A stretch of 64,000 bases of DNA from Streptomyces sp. AC555_RSS877 (GCF_019049245.1 NZ_JAGMUK010000052.1:29185-93184), one strand, 5' to 3'. Numbered from the stretch's first letter, positions 34,771-44,547 are shown. The notes: generated from the sequence alone by a model not told the origin. Translations and numbers: made by a program.

Positions 34771-36066
34771 ATGAAGCTCGCCCCCCGACTCCCCGCCCTT
34801 CTTCTGGCCGCTCTCGTCATCACGGCCTGCGCCCCGCAGACGTCCGACAACGCCTCCTCCGACAAGGACGAGGAGACGGGCACCCTGCGCGTCTGGCTCT
34901 TCCAGGAGGTCGGCAACAAGCCGAAGGAAAAGGTCGTCGACTCCGTCGTCACGGCCTTCGAGAAGGCCCACAAGGGCACCGAGGTCGACGTCGAGTACAT
35001 CCCCGTCGAAACCCGCGCCCAGCGCGTCAAGGCCGCCTTCAACGACCCGAAGTCCGCTCCTGACGTCATGGAGTACGGCAACACCGACACGGCCGGCTAC
35101 GTGAAGGACGGCGGACTCCTCGACGTCACCAAGGAGTTCGGCGACTGGAACGAGGCCAAGGACACCGACCCCACCGCTAAACAGTCGGTCACCGTCGACG
35201 GCAAGCTCTACGGCGCGCCCTTCTACGTCGGTGTCCGCGCCCTGTACTACCGCACCGACGTCTTCGAGGACCTGGGACTGAAGCTCCCGAAGACCATGGC
35301 CGAACTGGCCTCCACGGCCCGCGAGATCCGCGCGGCCCGACCCGACCTGTACGGCCTCGTCGTCGGCGGCGCCTACATGTACGGCGCGATGCCCTTCGTC
35401 TGGGCCAACGGCGGCGAACTCGCCACCGGCAAGGGCGGGTCGTACGCCTCCGCCATCGACAGCGCCGCCGCGCAGAAGGGCATCAAGGCGTACACGTCCC
35501 TCTTCGGCGACGACAACTGTCCCGCCCCCAAGTGCGCGGGCATGGGCGGCAACGACACGATCACCGCGTTCGCCGCGGGCAAGGCGGCCATGGCGATCGG
35601 CGGCGACTTCAGCCACACCGCGGTCGAGGCGGGGAAGGTGAAGGGCAAGTACGAGGTGGTGCCGCTGCCCGGTGTCAGCCCGGGTTCGATCGCCCCGGCG
35701 TTCGCCGGCGGCAACAACATCGGCGTACTGCAGAGCACCTCGCACCGCACCCTCGCCGTCGACCTGATGGAACAGCTCGCCTCGAAGAAGACGCAGACCG
35801 AACTCTTCGACGCGATGGGCTTCCTGCCGACCTTCGGGGACGTCCGGCAGCAGGTCGCGGCGAAGGAGCCGTTCGTGAAGCCGTTCGTGCAGACCCTGTC
35901 CGCCGGCACCAAGTTCGTGCCCGCCTCGCCGGCCTGGTCGCAGATCGACTCCTCGCTGGTGCTGCCGACCATGTTCCAGGAGGTCATCAGCGGCAAGAAG
36001 GACGTGGCGGCGGCCTCGAAGGACGCGGCGACGAAGATGAACGACGCGTTCGGCTCCGCCGGGTGA
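34771..36066 (+). CDS. Amino-sugar ABC transporter binding lipoprotein
   Basis: This 431-residue solute-binding protein has signal peptide and lipobox (VITAC, Cys near residue 20), so it is membrane-anchored outside the cell. The family includes NgcE and DasA, which bind GlcNAc and chitobiose. The hexosaminidase downstream and the DasR-like site support an amino-sugar substrate (inference). The ATG is set by GGAGGAG about 6 nt upstream. The stop overlaps the first permease start. Confidence 0.9.
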   Translation: MKLAPRLPALLLAALVITACAPQTSDNASSDKDEETGTLRVWLFQEVGNKPKEKVVDSVVTAFEKAHKGTEVDVEYIPVETRAQRVKAAFNDPKSAPDVMEYGNTDTAGYVKDGGLLDVTKEFGDWNEAKDTDPTAKQSVTVDGKLYGAPFYVGVRALYYRTDVFEDLGLKLPKTMAELASTAREIRAARPDLYGLVVGGAYMYGAMPFVWANGGELATGKGGSYASAIDSAAAQKGIKAYTSLFGDDNCPAPKCAGMGGNDTITAFAAGKAAMAIGGDFSHTAVEAGKVKGKYEVVPLPGVSPGSIAPAFAGGNNIGVLQSTSHRTLAVDLMEQLASKKTQTELFDAMGFLPTFGDVRQQVAAKEPFVKPFVQTLSAGTKFVPASPAWSQIDSSLVLPTMFQEVISGKKDVAAASKDAATKMNDAFGSAG

Positions 36067-37052
36067 CGCGGGTGCCCGAGAGCGCGGGGGCTGCGGATCG
36101 TGTGCGGGTGCCGGCTGCCCGTGGCTGGTCGCGCCCACGCGGCGGTAGCCGCAAATCCAACACAGACCCGCGCCCCTGGGGGCGTAGCAACACCCCTTGG
36201 CTGTACCTCGCCCCATCTCTCGTCGTCCTCGGCGGGTTGCTCGTCTACCCCATCTACCAGCTCGGGCTGATCTCGTTCTTCCAGTACACGCAGGCCCAGG
36301 TCAGCGGTGGCGAACCGACCACCTTCAGGGGGCTCGGGAACTACACGGAGCTGTTTTCCGACAGCCAGTTCTGGCAGGTGCTGCTGGCGACGGTCCTCTT
36401 CGCGGCGGCCTGCGTGGCGTCGACGCTGGCGGTCGGCTGCGCGCTGGCAGTAACCCTCACGCGCGTACGCGCCCTGCCCCGGCTCGTCCTGATGATGGCC
36501 GCGCTGGGCGCCTGGGCGACCCCGGCCGTCACCGGCTCCACGGTGTGGCTGCTCCTGTTCGACCCGGACTTCGGGCCCGTGAACCGGGTCCTGGGGCTCG
36601 GCGACCACTCATGGACGTACGGCCGCTACAGCGCCTTCCTCCTCGTCCTGCTCGAAGTGGTGTGGTGCTCCTTCCCGTTCGTGATGGTCACGGTGTACGC
36701 CGGCATCCGCGCCGTCCCGGGCGAGGTGCTGGAGGCCGCCGCCCTGGACGGCGCCTCGCAGTGGCGGATCTGGCGGTCCGTCCTCACGCCGATGCTCCGG
36801 CCGATCCTGACCGTCGTCACCATCCAGTCGGTCATCTGGGACTTCAAGGTCTTCACCCAGATCTACGTCATGACGAACGGCGGCGGCATCGCCGGCCAGA
36901 ACCTCGTCCTGAACGTGTACGCCTACCAGCAGGCCTTCGCGTCCTCGCAGTACAGCCTCGGCTCCGCGATCGGCGTGGTGATGCTGCTGATCCTGCTCGC
37001 CGTCACGCTCGTGTACCTGCGGCTGCTGCGCCGCCAGGGAGAGGAACTGTGA
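36063..37052 (+). CDS. ABC transporter permease (MalF type)
   Basis: This 329-residue permease has about six helices and the EAA loop EAAALDGASQWRIWRSVLTP. The GTG at 36063 overlaps the binding-protein stop (GTGA). The N-terminal ~45 residues are Arg/Gly/Ser/Pro-rich and are encoded largely by a sequence resembling a dispersed Streptomyces intergenic repeat (36106-36186). No start codon follows the repeat before the first helix, so the repeat is probably translated. Confidence 0.9.
   Translation: MTRVPESAGAADRVRVPAARGWSRPRGGSRKSNTDPRPWGRSNTPWLYLAPSLVVLGGLLVYPIYQLGLISFFQYTQAQVSGGEPTTFRGLGNYTELFSDSQFWQVLLATVLFAAACVASTLAVGCALAVTLTRVRALPRLVLMMAALGAWATPAVTGSTVWLLLFDPDFGPVNRVLGLGDHSWTYGRYSAFLLVLLEVVWCSFPFVMVTVYAGIRAVPGEVLEAAALDGASQWRIWRSVLTPMLRPILTVVTIQSVIWDFKVFTQIYVMTNGGGIAGQNLVLNVYAYQQAFASSQYSLGSAIGVVMLLILLAVTLVYLRLLRRQGEEL
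36106..36186 (+). repeat. Streptomyces-type palindromic repeat inside a coding region
   Basis: GTCGCGCCCACGCGGCGG, a following AGCCGCA, and CGCGCCCCT-GGGGGCG are parts of a repeat I recognise from intergenic regions of many Streptomyces genomes. It contains GC-rich inverted repeats. Here it lies in frame in the 5' end of the permease gene. Confidence 0.5.
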
Positions 37053-37894
37053 ACCTTCTTCGTCTTCGGGTGCGGCGCCCGTGGCGGCTGGCCGCCGAGG
37101 CGTCGTCGCTGCTGATCGCGGTCGTCGTCGCCTTCCCCCTCTACTGGATGGTGCTCAGCGCCTTCAAACCGGCCGGGGAGATCGAGTCGACCGAGCCCAG
37201 GCCCTGGACGCTCGCGCCCTCCCTCGACTCCTTCCGGCGCGTCTTCGAACAGCAGGAATTCGGCCGTTACTTCCTCAACAGCCTGATCGTGGCGTGCGGT
37301 GTCGTGATCATCTCGGCACTGATCGCGTTTCTCGCGGCGACCGCCGTGACACGATTCCGCTTCCGCTTCCGGACCACCTTGCTGATCATGTTTCTGGTGG
37401 CCCAGATGGTGCCCGTGGAGGCCCTGACGATCCCCTTGTTCTTCCTCATGCGGGACTTCGGGCAGCTGAACACGCTGGGTTCGCTGATCCTGCCGCACAT
37501 CGCCTTCTCGCTGCCCTTCGCGATCTGGATGCTGCGCGGTTTCGTGAAAGCCGTACCGGAGGCGCTGGAGGAGGCCGCGTACATCGACGGGGCGAGCCGG
37601 GCGCGATTCCTGTGGCAGATCCTTTTCCCGCTGGTCTTCCCCGGTCTTGTGGCCACCAGCGTGTTTTCCTTCATCTCGGCCTGGAACGACTTCCTGTTCG
37701 CCAAGTCCTTCATCATCAGCGACACCTCGCAGTCGACCCTGCCGATGGCGTTGCTCGTCTTCTACAAGCCGGACGACCCCGACTGGGGTGGTGTGATGGC
37801 CGCCTCCACGGTGATGACCATTCCGGTACTGATCTTCTTCGTACTCGTACAGCGACGGCTGGTCTCCGGGCTGGGCGGAGCGGTTAAGGACTGA
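37049..37894 (+). CDS. ABC transporter permease (MalG type)
   Basis: This 281-residue second permease has about six helices and EAA loop EEAAYIDGASRARFLWQILFP. The GTG start overlaps the previous stop (GTGA). No ATPase gene is present; the shared MsiK ATPase is expected (family knowledge). It lies 4 nt before the hexosaminidase gene. Confidence 0.93.
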   Translation: MNLLRLRVRRPWRLAAEASSLLIAVVVAFPLYWMVLSAFKPAGEIESTEPRPWTLAPSLDSFRRVFEQQEFGRYFLNSLIVACGVVIISALIAFLAATAVTRFRFRFRTTLLIMFLVAQMVPVEALTIPLFFLMRDFGQLNTLGSLILPHIAFSLPFAIWMLRGFVKAVPEALEEAAYIDGASRARFLWQILFPLVFPGLVATSVFSFISAWNDFLFAKSFIISDTSQSTLPMALLVFYKPDDPDWGGVMAASTVMTIPVLIFFVLVQRRLVSGLGGAVKD

Positions 37895-37898
37895 CGAC

Positions 37899-39527
37899 AT
37901 GGGCTTCGAGGATCTGATTCCGGCTCCCGGCAAGGGCTGGTGGGTGCCGCCGACGCGGGGGGCGTTTCCCCTGGACGAGGAGACCGTGCTGCACGCGGAG
38001 CCCGGCACGGAGGGGGTCGCGCGCTGGCTGCGCGGCGCGCTGGGTGCCGCCACCGGCCTGCCGTTCGCCGAGGGCCGGGGCGACAACGGCATCGTGCTGC
38101 GCGTGGACCCGCAGCTGGCGGCGGAGGCGTACCGCGTCGTCATCGACGGCCACGCGATCCGCGTCGACGGCGGAAGCGCGGCCGGCGTCTTCTGGGGTGC
38201 GCAGACCTTCCGCCAGCTGATGGGCCCCGACGCCTACCGGCGGGCACCTGTCGACCCGGCCCGCCGGGAGTGGTTCGTGCCGGCGGTCGTGATCGAGGAC
38301 GCCCCCCGTTTCCGCTGGCGCGGCCTCATGCTCGACGTGGCCCGGCACTTCATGCCCAAGGACGGTGTCCTGCGCTACCTCGATCTGATGGCGGCACACA
38401 AACTCAACGTCTTCCACTTCCACCTGACGGACGACCAGGGATGGCGCGTCGAGATCAAGCGGTATCCGAAGCTGACCGAGACCGGATCCTGGCGGGCGCG
38501 CACGAAATTCGGTCACCGGGCCTCACCGCTGTGGGAGGAGAAGCCGCACGGCGGCTACTACACCCAGGACGACATCCGGGAGATCGTCGCCTACGCCGCC
38601 GAACGGCATATCTCCGTCGTCCCCGAAATCGACGTACCCGGCCACTCGCAGGCCGCCATCGCCGCGTACCCGGAACTCGGCAACACCGACGTCATCGACA
38701 CGACCTCCCTCACGGTCTGGGACAGTTGGGGCATCTCCGAGAACGTACTCGCCCCCACTGACAACACCCTGCGCTTCTACGAGGGGGTGTTCGAGGAACT
38801 CCTCGACCTCTTCCCGTCCGAGTTCGTCCACGTCGGCGGTGACGAATGCCTCAAGGACCAGTGGCGGCGCTCGCCCCTCGCGCAGGCCCGTATCGCGGAA
38901 CTCGGCCTCGCGGACGAGGACGGGTTGCAGTCCTGGTTCATCGGACACTTCGACACGTGGCTGTCCGCGCGCGGGCGCAGGCTCATCGGCTGGGACGAGA
39001 TCCTGGAGGGCGGGCTGGCCGAAGGGGCGGCGGTCTCGTCCTGGCGGGGCTACGAGGGCGGCATCGCGGCGGCCCGCGCGGGCCACGACGTCGTCATGTG
39101 CCCCGAGCAGCAGGTGTACCTGGACCACCGGCAGGACGCGGGTGCGGACGAGCCGGTCCCCATCGGCTACGTCCGCACTCTGGAGGACGTCTATCGGTTC
39201 GATCCCGTTCCACCGGAGTTGACGCCCGAGGAGGCCGGACACGTACTCGGCGCGCAGGCCAACGTGTGGACCGAGGTGATGGAGGACCATGCACGCGTGG
39301 ACTATCAGACGTTCCCCCGCCTCGCGGCCTTCGCCGAGGTGGCCTGGAGCTCCCTGCCCGCCCCGGCGGAACGGGACTTCGCCGACTTCGAGCGCCGGAT
39401 GGCCGTCCACTACCGGCGCCTCGACGCCCTGGGAGTCGCCTACCGGCCGCCGACCGGGCCCCTGCCGTGGCAGCGGCGGCCCGGGGTGCTCGGCCGGCCC
39501 ATCGAGGGGCCGCCTCCGAACAGGTAA
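37899..39527 (+). CDS. GH20 beta-N-acetylhexosaminidase
   Basis: This 542-residue GH20 enzyme releases terminal GlcNAc (or GalNAc) from oligosaccharides by substrate-assisted catalysis. It has an N-terminal GH20b domain, then the barrel with RGLMLDVARHF, NVFHFHLTDDQGWR and the catalytic Asp-Glu pair in HVGGDEC. No signal peptide is present, so it probably cleaves imported chito-oligosaccharides in the cytoplasm to feed GlcNAc metabolism. It is the last gene of the DasR-linked operon. Confidence 0.94.
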   Translation: MGFEDLIPAPGKGWWVPPTRGAFPLDEETVLHAEPGTEGVARWLRGALGAATGLPFAEGRGDNGIVLRVDPQLAAEAYRVVIDGHAIRVDGGSAAGVFWGAQTFRQLMGPDAYRRAPVDPARREWFVPAVVIEDAPRFRWRGLMLDVARHFMPKDGVLRYLDLMAAHKLNVFHFHLTDDQGWRVEIKRYPKLTETGSWRARTKFGHRASPLWEEKPHGGYYTQDDIREIVAYAAERHISVVPEIDVPGHSQAAIAAYPELGNTDVIDTTSLTVWDSWGISENVLAPTDNTLRFYEGVFEELLDLFPSEFVHVGGDECLKDQWRRSPLAQARIAELGLADEDGLQSWFIGHFDTWLSARGRRLIGWDEILEGGLAEGAAVSSWRGYEGGIAAARAGHDVVMCPEQQVYLDHRQDAGADEPVPIGYVRTLEDVYRFDPVPPELTPEEAGHVLGAQANVWTEVMEDHARVDYQTFPRLAAFAEVAWSSLPAPAERDFADFERRMAVHYRRLDALGVAYRPPTGPLPWQRRPGVLGRPIEGPPPNR

Positions 39528-39752
39528 GCGAGAAAACCCGCAAGAGTCACGGAAGAGTGTCAATCGGTACGCACCGGTGATGCCGTATGAAAACGGACCA
39601 TCTCCCTGGTGAGGAGGGCGAATGCCTCCTAGCGGACCCCCGCGTCCGGGTCCTGCGAAGATGTGCCAGAGTTGCCACGTCCGCCCTGTCAGCACGTACC
39701 GTACGGCAACACAGGTGGGACCAGGTGGGGCAGCGGGAAGGGGCAGCCGGTT

Positions 39753-40646
39753 TTGACCACGCACGCACCGCAGGCGGCGCAGGCCGTGACGCTGCCCACG
39801 ACGCTGGACGAGGCCGTGGCGGCCCTGGCCGCCATGCCCGCCGCCGTGCCCGTGGCCGGCGGCACCGACCTGATGGCCGCCGTCAACTCCGGGCAGCTCA
39901 GGCCCGCCGCTTTGGTGGGACTCGGCCGGATCAGCGAGATCCGTGGCTGGCAGTACCAGGACGGCCACGCCCTGCTCGGCGCCGGCCTCACGCACGCACG
40001 CATGGGCCGCCCCGACTTCGCCGCCCTCATCCCGGCGCTCGCGGCCTCCGCGCGTGCCGCCGGCCCGCCGCAGATCCGCAACGCGGGCACCCTGGGCGGC
40101 AACATCGCCTCGGCGTCCCCCACCGGGGACGCGCTTCCGGTGCTGGCCGCTCTGGAGGCGACGCTGATCATCGCGGGCCAGGGCGGAGCCCGCCGGGAGA
40201 TCCCGGTGTCGCACCTGCTGGCGGGCATGGAGATGCTGCGCGCCGGCGAACTCATCGGCTACGTGCGCGTGCCCTTGCTGCACGCCCCGCAGGTCTTCCT
40301 GAAGGCGACCGGCCGCACCGGCCCGGGCCGGGCCCTCGCGTCCGTCGCCCTGGTCCTCGACCCCGCCCGCCGCGGAGTCAGGTGCGCGGTGGGCGCCATA
40401 GCGCCGATGCCGCTCAGGCCCCTGGACGCCGAGCAGTGGGTCGCCCGGCTGATCGACTGGGACAACGGCCGCGCGATCGTCCCCGAGGCGCTCAGCGCCT
40501 TCGGCGAGTACGTCGCCGCGGCCTGCATCCCCGAGCCGGGCCCGGCCGAGGACGGCTCCGCACAACAGCTTCCGCCCGCCGTACGGCACCTGCGGCGCAC
40601 TGTCGCCGCGCTGGCCCGACGAGCACTGGGGAGGGCACTGTCGTGA
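39753..40646 (+). CDS. Molybdenum hydroxylase FAD-binding subunit
   Basis: This 297-residue medium subunit is of the CoxM/XdhB type. FAD motifs are PVAGGTDLMAAVNSG and IRNAGTLGGNIASASPTGDA. It passes electrons from the Fe-S subunit to the acceptor in xanthine dehydrogenase-like complexes. The start is a TTG at 39753 with GAAGGGG about 9 nt upstream. The next gene overlaps its stop (GTGA). The upstream gap holds a widely spaced GTTGCC/GGCAAC repeat (about 39670-39710) of unknown meaning. Confidence 0.9.
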   Translation: MTTHAPQAAQAVTLPTTLDEAVAALAAMPAAVPVAGGTDLMAAVNSGQLRPAALVGLGRISEIRGWQYQDGHALLGAGLTHARMGRPDFAALIPALAASARAAGPPQIRNAGTLGGNIASASPTGDALPVLAALEATLIIAGQGGARREIPVSHLLAGMEMLRAGELIGYVRVPLLHAPQVFLKATGRTGPGRALASVALVLDPARRGVRCAVGAIAPMPLRPLDAEQWVARLIDWDNGRAIVPEALSAFGEYVAAACIPEPGPAEDGSAQQLPPAVRHLRRTVAALARRALGRALS

Positions 40647-42241
40647 CTGACGACCAGCAGGGAGAGGGCATGTCCCGGGGCGCGGGCCGCTGGGACCCGC
40701 TGCCCCAGGGCGACTACGACGACGGCGCCACCGCCTTCGTGAAACTCCCCGAAGGCGGTGTCGACGCCCTCCTGGCCTCCGCCGACCCGCTTGCCGCACC
40801 CGGTCACGGCTATGTGCCGCCGCAGATAACGGTCACGCCGGCCACCACTGCCGGCACCGACCCGGCGTCGACGGGCTCGTGGGCGATGCCCGCCGAGGGG
40901 GTTCGGTGGCCGGACCCGAACGCGGTGCCCCAGGACGCCGGGAACGACCGGTTCACCTACGAGCCGGGCGCCACGGGACAGTGGAACTTCGACGAGACGG
41001 CGGCTCCGGCGTCCGGCCACGACGTGACCGGGCAGTGGTCGATCCCCGTCGCCGGCGGGGACATCCCGGACGAATCGGGCGAGTTCACCACGTCGTCCCT
41101 GGTCGAGCAGTGGGGCGGCGGTACGCCGCCGGCCACCCTGCCGGGCGGCGCGTCCGCCCCCTGGGCGACGGAGGCCGCGGGGCAGCCCTGGGACCAGCAG
41201 CCTGCCGAACCGCCGGCGGAGGCGGGGCACACGCGCGAGCAGCCCGCCGCGTACCCGTTGCCGCCTGCCGCCCACGCGCCCCGCGAAGGCGGCCGCGCGC
41301 CGGACGCGTACGCGCCGGAGGAGTTCGCACCGGACGCGCCGACCCCCGTCGAGTCCGGCCCGGCCGGACACGACCATGAGCAGCCCCGCTCACACGCGCC
41401 CGAACCGCCCGCCGAACCCGCCTCACAGCCCGCTCACGGTGACGGCGAGACCCAAGAAGCCGACGGGGCGCCCGAGGAGGCCCACGGGGCCGCCGAGGCC
41501 GTCGACGGGGCCACGGAGCCGCCCGCCGAGGCGGACGCCGGCGAGGACACCGCCGTAGCCGCGGAGACTCCCGACGGCGAGGCCGCACCCCCGCCGTCCG
41601 GCGAGGAACACCCCCTCGCCTCCTACGTCCTGCGCGTCAACGGCGTCGACCGCCCCGTCACCGACGCGTGGATCGGCGAATCCCTGCTCTACGTGCTGCG
41701 CGAGCGGCTCGGTCTCGCGGGCGCCAAGGACGGCTGCTCGCAGGGCGAGTGCGGCGCCTGCAACGTGCAGGTCGACGGCCGGCTCGTCGCCTCCTGCCTG
41801 GTGCCCGCCGTGACCGCGGCCGGCAGCGAGGTCCGTACCGTCGAGGGCCTGGCCGTCGACGGACAGCCCTCGGACGTGCAGCGGGCGCTCGCCAGGTGCG
41901 GAGCCGTGCAGTGCGGGTTCTGCGTGCCGGGCATGGCGATGACCCTGCACGACCTCCTGGAGGGCAACCCGGCGCCGAACGAGATGGAGACCCGCCAGGC
42001 GCTGTGCGGCAACCTGTGCCGGTGCTCCGGCTACCGGGGTGTCGTGGAGGCCGTCAAGGAGGTCGTCGCGGAACGCGAGTCGCATTCCGCGGCGGACACT
42101 GAGACGGACGCGGACGAAGCACGTATTCCGCACCAGGCGGGTCCGGGAGCGGGCGGGGTCCACCCGTCGGCGTTCGAACCGGCCGAACGGCATGACCATT
42201 CGTACGGCAACGGACAGGGACAGGACGGAGGCCAGGCGTGA
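40643..42241 (+). CDS. Molybdenum hydroxylase 2Fe-2S subunit with long disordered N-terminus
   Basis: The Fe-S part (about residues 327-490) is a normal CoxS-type subunit. It has plant-ferredoxin cluster CSQGECGACNVQ plus a distal Cys and a second cluster CGFCVPGM...CGNLCRCSGY. It is preceded by some 325 residues rich in Pro, Ala, Glu and Gly, with recurring TGQW/GSW motifs, and followed by a His-rich tail. Usual small subunits are about 160-180 residues. The extension is predicted disordered and has no known fold that I recognise. GTG start overlaps the FAD gene stop. Confidence 0.88.
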   Translation: MTDDQQGEGMSRGAGRWDPLPQGDYDDGATAFVKLPEGGVDALLASADPLAAPGHGYVPPQITVTPATTAGTDPASTGSWAMPAEGVRWPDPNAVPQDAGNDRFTYEPGATGQWNFDETAAPASGHDVTGQWSIPVAGGDIPDESGEFTTSSLVEQWGGGTPPATLPGGASAPWATEAAGQPWDQQPAEPPAEAGHTREQPAAYPLPPAAHAPREGGRAPDAYAPEEFAPDAPTPVESGPAGHDHEQPRSHAPEPPAEPASQPAHGDGETQEADGAPEEAHGAAEAVDGATEPPAEADAGEDTAVAAETPDGEAAPPPSGEEHPLASYVLRVNGVDRPVTDAWIGESLLYVLRERLGLAGAKDGCSQGECGACNVQVDGRLVASCLVPAVTAAGSEVRTVEGLAVDGQPSDVQRALARCGAVQCGFCVPGMAMTLHDLLEGNPAPNEMETRQALCGNLCRCSGYRGVVEAVKEVVAERESHSAADTETDADEARIPHQAGPGAGGVHPSAFEPAERHDHSYGNGQGQDGGQA

Positions 42242-44547
42242 GCAACGAAGCCGCCACCGCGACCACCGCCGCGGAGGCAGCCCCCGCCCCCGAACCGATT
42301 CCGCACGGCCTCGGAGCCGCACTGCCGGCCGCCGACGCCCGTGCGAAGACCGAGGGCACCTTCCCCTACGCGGCCGACCTGTGGGCCGAGGGCCTGCTGT
42401 GGGCGGCCGTCCTGCGCTCACCGCACCCGCACGCGCGCATCGTGTCCATCGACACCACCCACGCGCGCGAGATGCCCGGCGTGCGAGCCGTCGTCACCCA
42501 CGAGGACGTGCCCGGCAGCCCGGTCCACGGCCGCGGCAAGGCCGACCGCCCGGTGTTCGCCTCCGAGGTCGTACGCCACCACGGCGAGCCCATCGCCGCC
42601 GTCGCCGCCGACCACCCCGACACCGCGCGCATGGCGGCGGCCGCCGTCATCGTCGAGTACGAAGTCCTCGACCCGGTCACCGACCCCGAGCGGGCCTTCG
42701 AGGCCGAACCCCTGCACCCCGACGGCAACCTGATCCGGCACATCCCGCTGCGCCACGGCGACCCGGACGCGGCCGGCGACATCGTCGTGGAGGGCCTGTA
42801 CCGCATCGGCCGCCAGGACCCCGCCCCGATCGGTGCCGAGGCCGGCCTCGCCGTGCCGCGCCCCGACGGCGGCGTCGAGCTGTACGTCGCCTCCACCGAC
42901 CCGCACACCGACCGGGACACGGCCGCCGCCTGCTACGGCCTGGAGCCCGAGCGCGTGAAGGTCGTCGTCACCGGCGTGCCCGGCGCCACCGCCGACCGCG
43001 AGGACCAGGGTTTCCAACTGCCGCTCGGCCTCCTGGCGCTGAAGACCGGCTGCCCGGTGAAGCTGACCGCGACGCGCGAAGAGTCCTTCCTCGGGCACAT
43101 CCACCGCCACCCCACCCTGCTGAGATACCGCCACCACGCCGACGCCGAGGGCAGGCTGGTGAAGGTCGAGGCGCAGATCCTCCTGGACGCGGGCGCGTAC
43201 GCGGACACTTCGGCGGAGGTACTGGCCGCCGCCGTCTCGTTCGCCTGCGGGCCGTACGTCGTCCCGAACGCGTTCATCGAGGGCTGGGCCGTACGCACCA
43301 ACAACCCGCCCTCCGGCCACGTGCGCGGCGAGGGCGCCATGCAGGTGTGCGCGGCCTACGAGGCGCAGATGGACAAGCTGGCCAAGAAGCTGGGCATGGA
43401 CCCGGCGGAGCTGCGCCTGCAGAACGTGATGGCCACCGGAGACGTCCTTCCCACCGGCCAGACGGTGACCTGCCCGGCGCCGGTCGCCGAACTGCTGCAG
43501 GCCGTACGGGACTTCCCGCTGCCCACGCTCCCCAAGGACACCCCCGAGGACGAGTGGCTGCTGCCCGGTGGTTTTGAGGGCGCGGGCGAACCCGGCGCGG
43601 TGCGCCGCGGCGTCGGCTACGGCCTGGGCATGGTGCACATGCTGGGCGCGGAGGGCGCGGACGAGGTCTCCACGGCCACGGTCCGGGTCCAGGACGGCGT
43701 GGCGACGGTGCTGTGCGCGGCGGTCGAGACGGGGCAGGGCTTCACGACCCTGGCCCGGCAGATCGTCCAGGAGACCCTGGGCATCGACGAGGTCCACGTG
43801 GCCCCCGTCGACACCGACCAGCCGCCGGCCGGTCCGGGCTGCCGCGGCCGCCACACCTGGGTGTCGGGCGGCGCGGTGGAGCGGGCGGCGAAGATGGTCC
43901 GCACCCAGCTTCTGCAGCCCCTGGCGCACAAGTTCGGCATGTCCACCGAGCTGCTGCAGATTACCGACGGCAAGATCACGTCGTACGACGGCGTCCTGTC
44001 GACCACCGTCACCGAGGCGATGGACGGCAAGGAGCTGTGGGCGACCGCCCAGTGCCGCCCGCATCCGACCGAGCCGCTGGACGAGGCCGGCCAGGGCGAC
44101 GCCTTCGTGGGCCTCGCGTTCTGCGCGATCCGCGCGGTGGTGGACGTCGACATCGAACTCGGCTCGGTGCGGGTGGTGGAGCTGGCGCTCGCCCAGGACG
44201 TCGGCCGGATCCTGAACCCGACCCAGCTGGTGGCCCGGATCGAGGGGGGCGTCACACAGGGTGTGGGCATCGCCCTCACGGAGAACCTGCGCAGCGCGCG
44301 CGGGCTGATCCGACACCCCGACCTCACCGGGTACGCCCTGCCGACGGCCCTGGACGCGCCGGACATCCGGATCGTGAAGCTGGTCGAGGAACGTGACGTG
44401 GTCGCCCCCTTCGGGGCGAAGGCGGTCAGCGCGGTGCCGGTGGTGACGTCCCCCGCCGCGATCGCCTCCGCGGTCCGCGCCGCGACCGGCCGCCCGGTCA
44501 ACCGACTCCCGATCCGGCCGCAGGCCGCGGTGGTGACGGCGCAGTGA
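42238..44547 (+). CDS. Molybdenum hydroxylase large subunit (XDH/CoxL-like)
   Basis: This 769-residue molybdopterin-binding subunit of the xanthine dehydrogenase family would form a heterotrimer with the two preceding proteins. It retains the a/b hammerhead start (LPAADARAKTEGTFPYAADL), HVRGEGAMQ and ETGQGFTTLARQ. The C-terminal motif that normally reads GAKGVGE and supplies the catalytic Glu reads GAKAVSA (726-732), with Ala732 at the Glu position. Activity as a classical hydroxylase is therefore doubtful, or the substrate is unusual. GTG start overlaps the Fe-S gene. Confidence 0.9.
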   Translation: MSNEAATATTAAEAAPAPEPIPHGLGAALPAADARAKTEGTFPYAADLWAEGLLWAAVLRSPHPHARIVSIDTTHAREMPGVRAVVTHEDVPGSPVHGRGKADRPVFASEVVRHHGEPIAAVAADHPDTARMAAAAVIVEYEVLDPVTDPERAFEAEPLHPDGNLIRHIPLRHGDPDAAGDIVVEGLYRIGRQDPAPIGAEAGLAVPRPDGGVELYVASTDPHTDRDTAAACYGLEPERVKVVVTGVPGATADREDQGFQLPLGLLALKTGCPVKLTATREESFLGHIHRHPTLLRYRHHADAEGRLVKVEAQILLDAGAYADTSAEVLAAAVSFACGPYVVPNAFIEGWAVRTNNPPSGHVRGEGAMQVCAAYEAQMDKLAKKLGMDPAELRLQNVMATGDVLPTGQTVTCPAPVAELLQAVRDFPLPTLPKDTPEDEWLLPGGFEGAGEPGAVRRGVGYGLGMVHMLGAEGADEVSTATVRVQDGVATVLCAAVETGQGFTTLARQIVQETLGIDEVHVAPVDTDQPPAGPGCRGRHTWVSGGAVERAAKMVRTQLLQPLAHKFGMSTELLQITDGKITSYDGVLSTTVTEAMDGKELWATAQCRPHPTEPLDEAGQGDAFVGLAFCAIRAVVDVDIELGSVRVVELALAQDVGRILNPTQLVARIEGGVTQGVGIALTENLRSARGLIRHPDLTGYALPTALDAPDIRIVKLVEERDVVAPFGAKAVSAVPVVTSPAAIASAVRAATGRPVNRLPIRPQAAVVTAQ

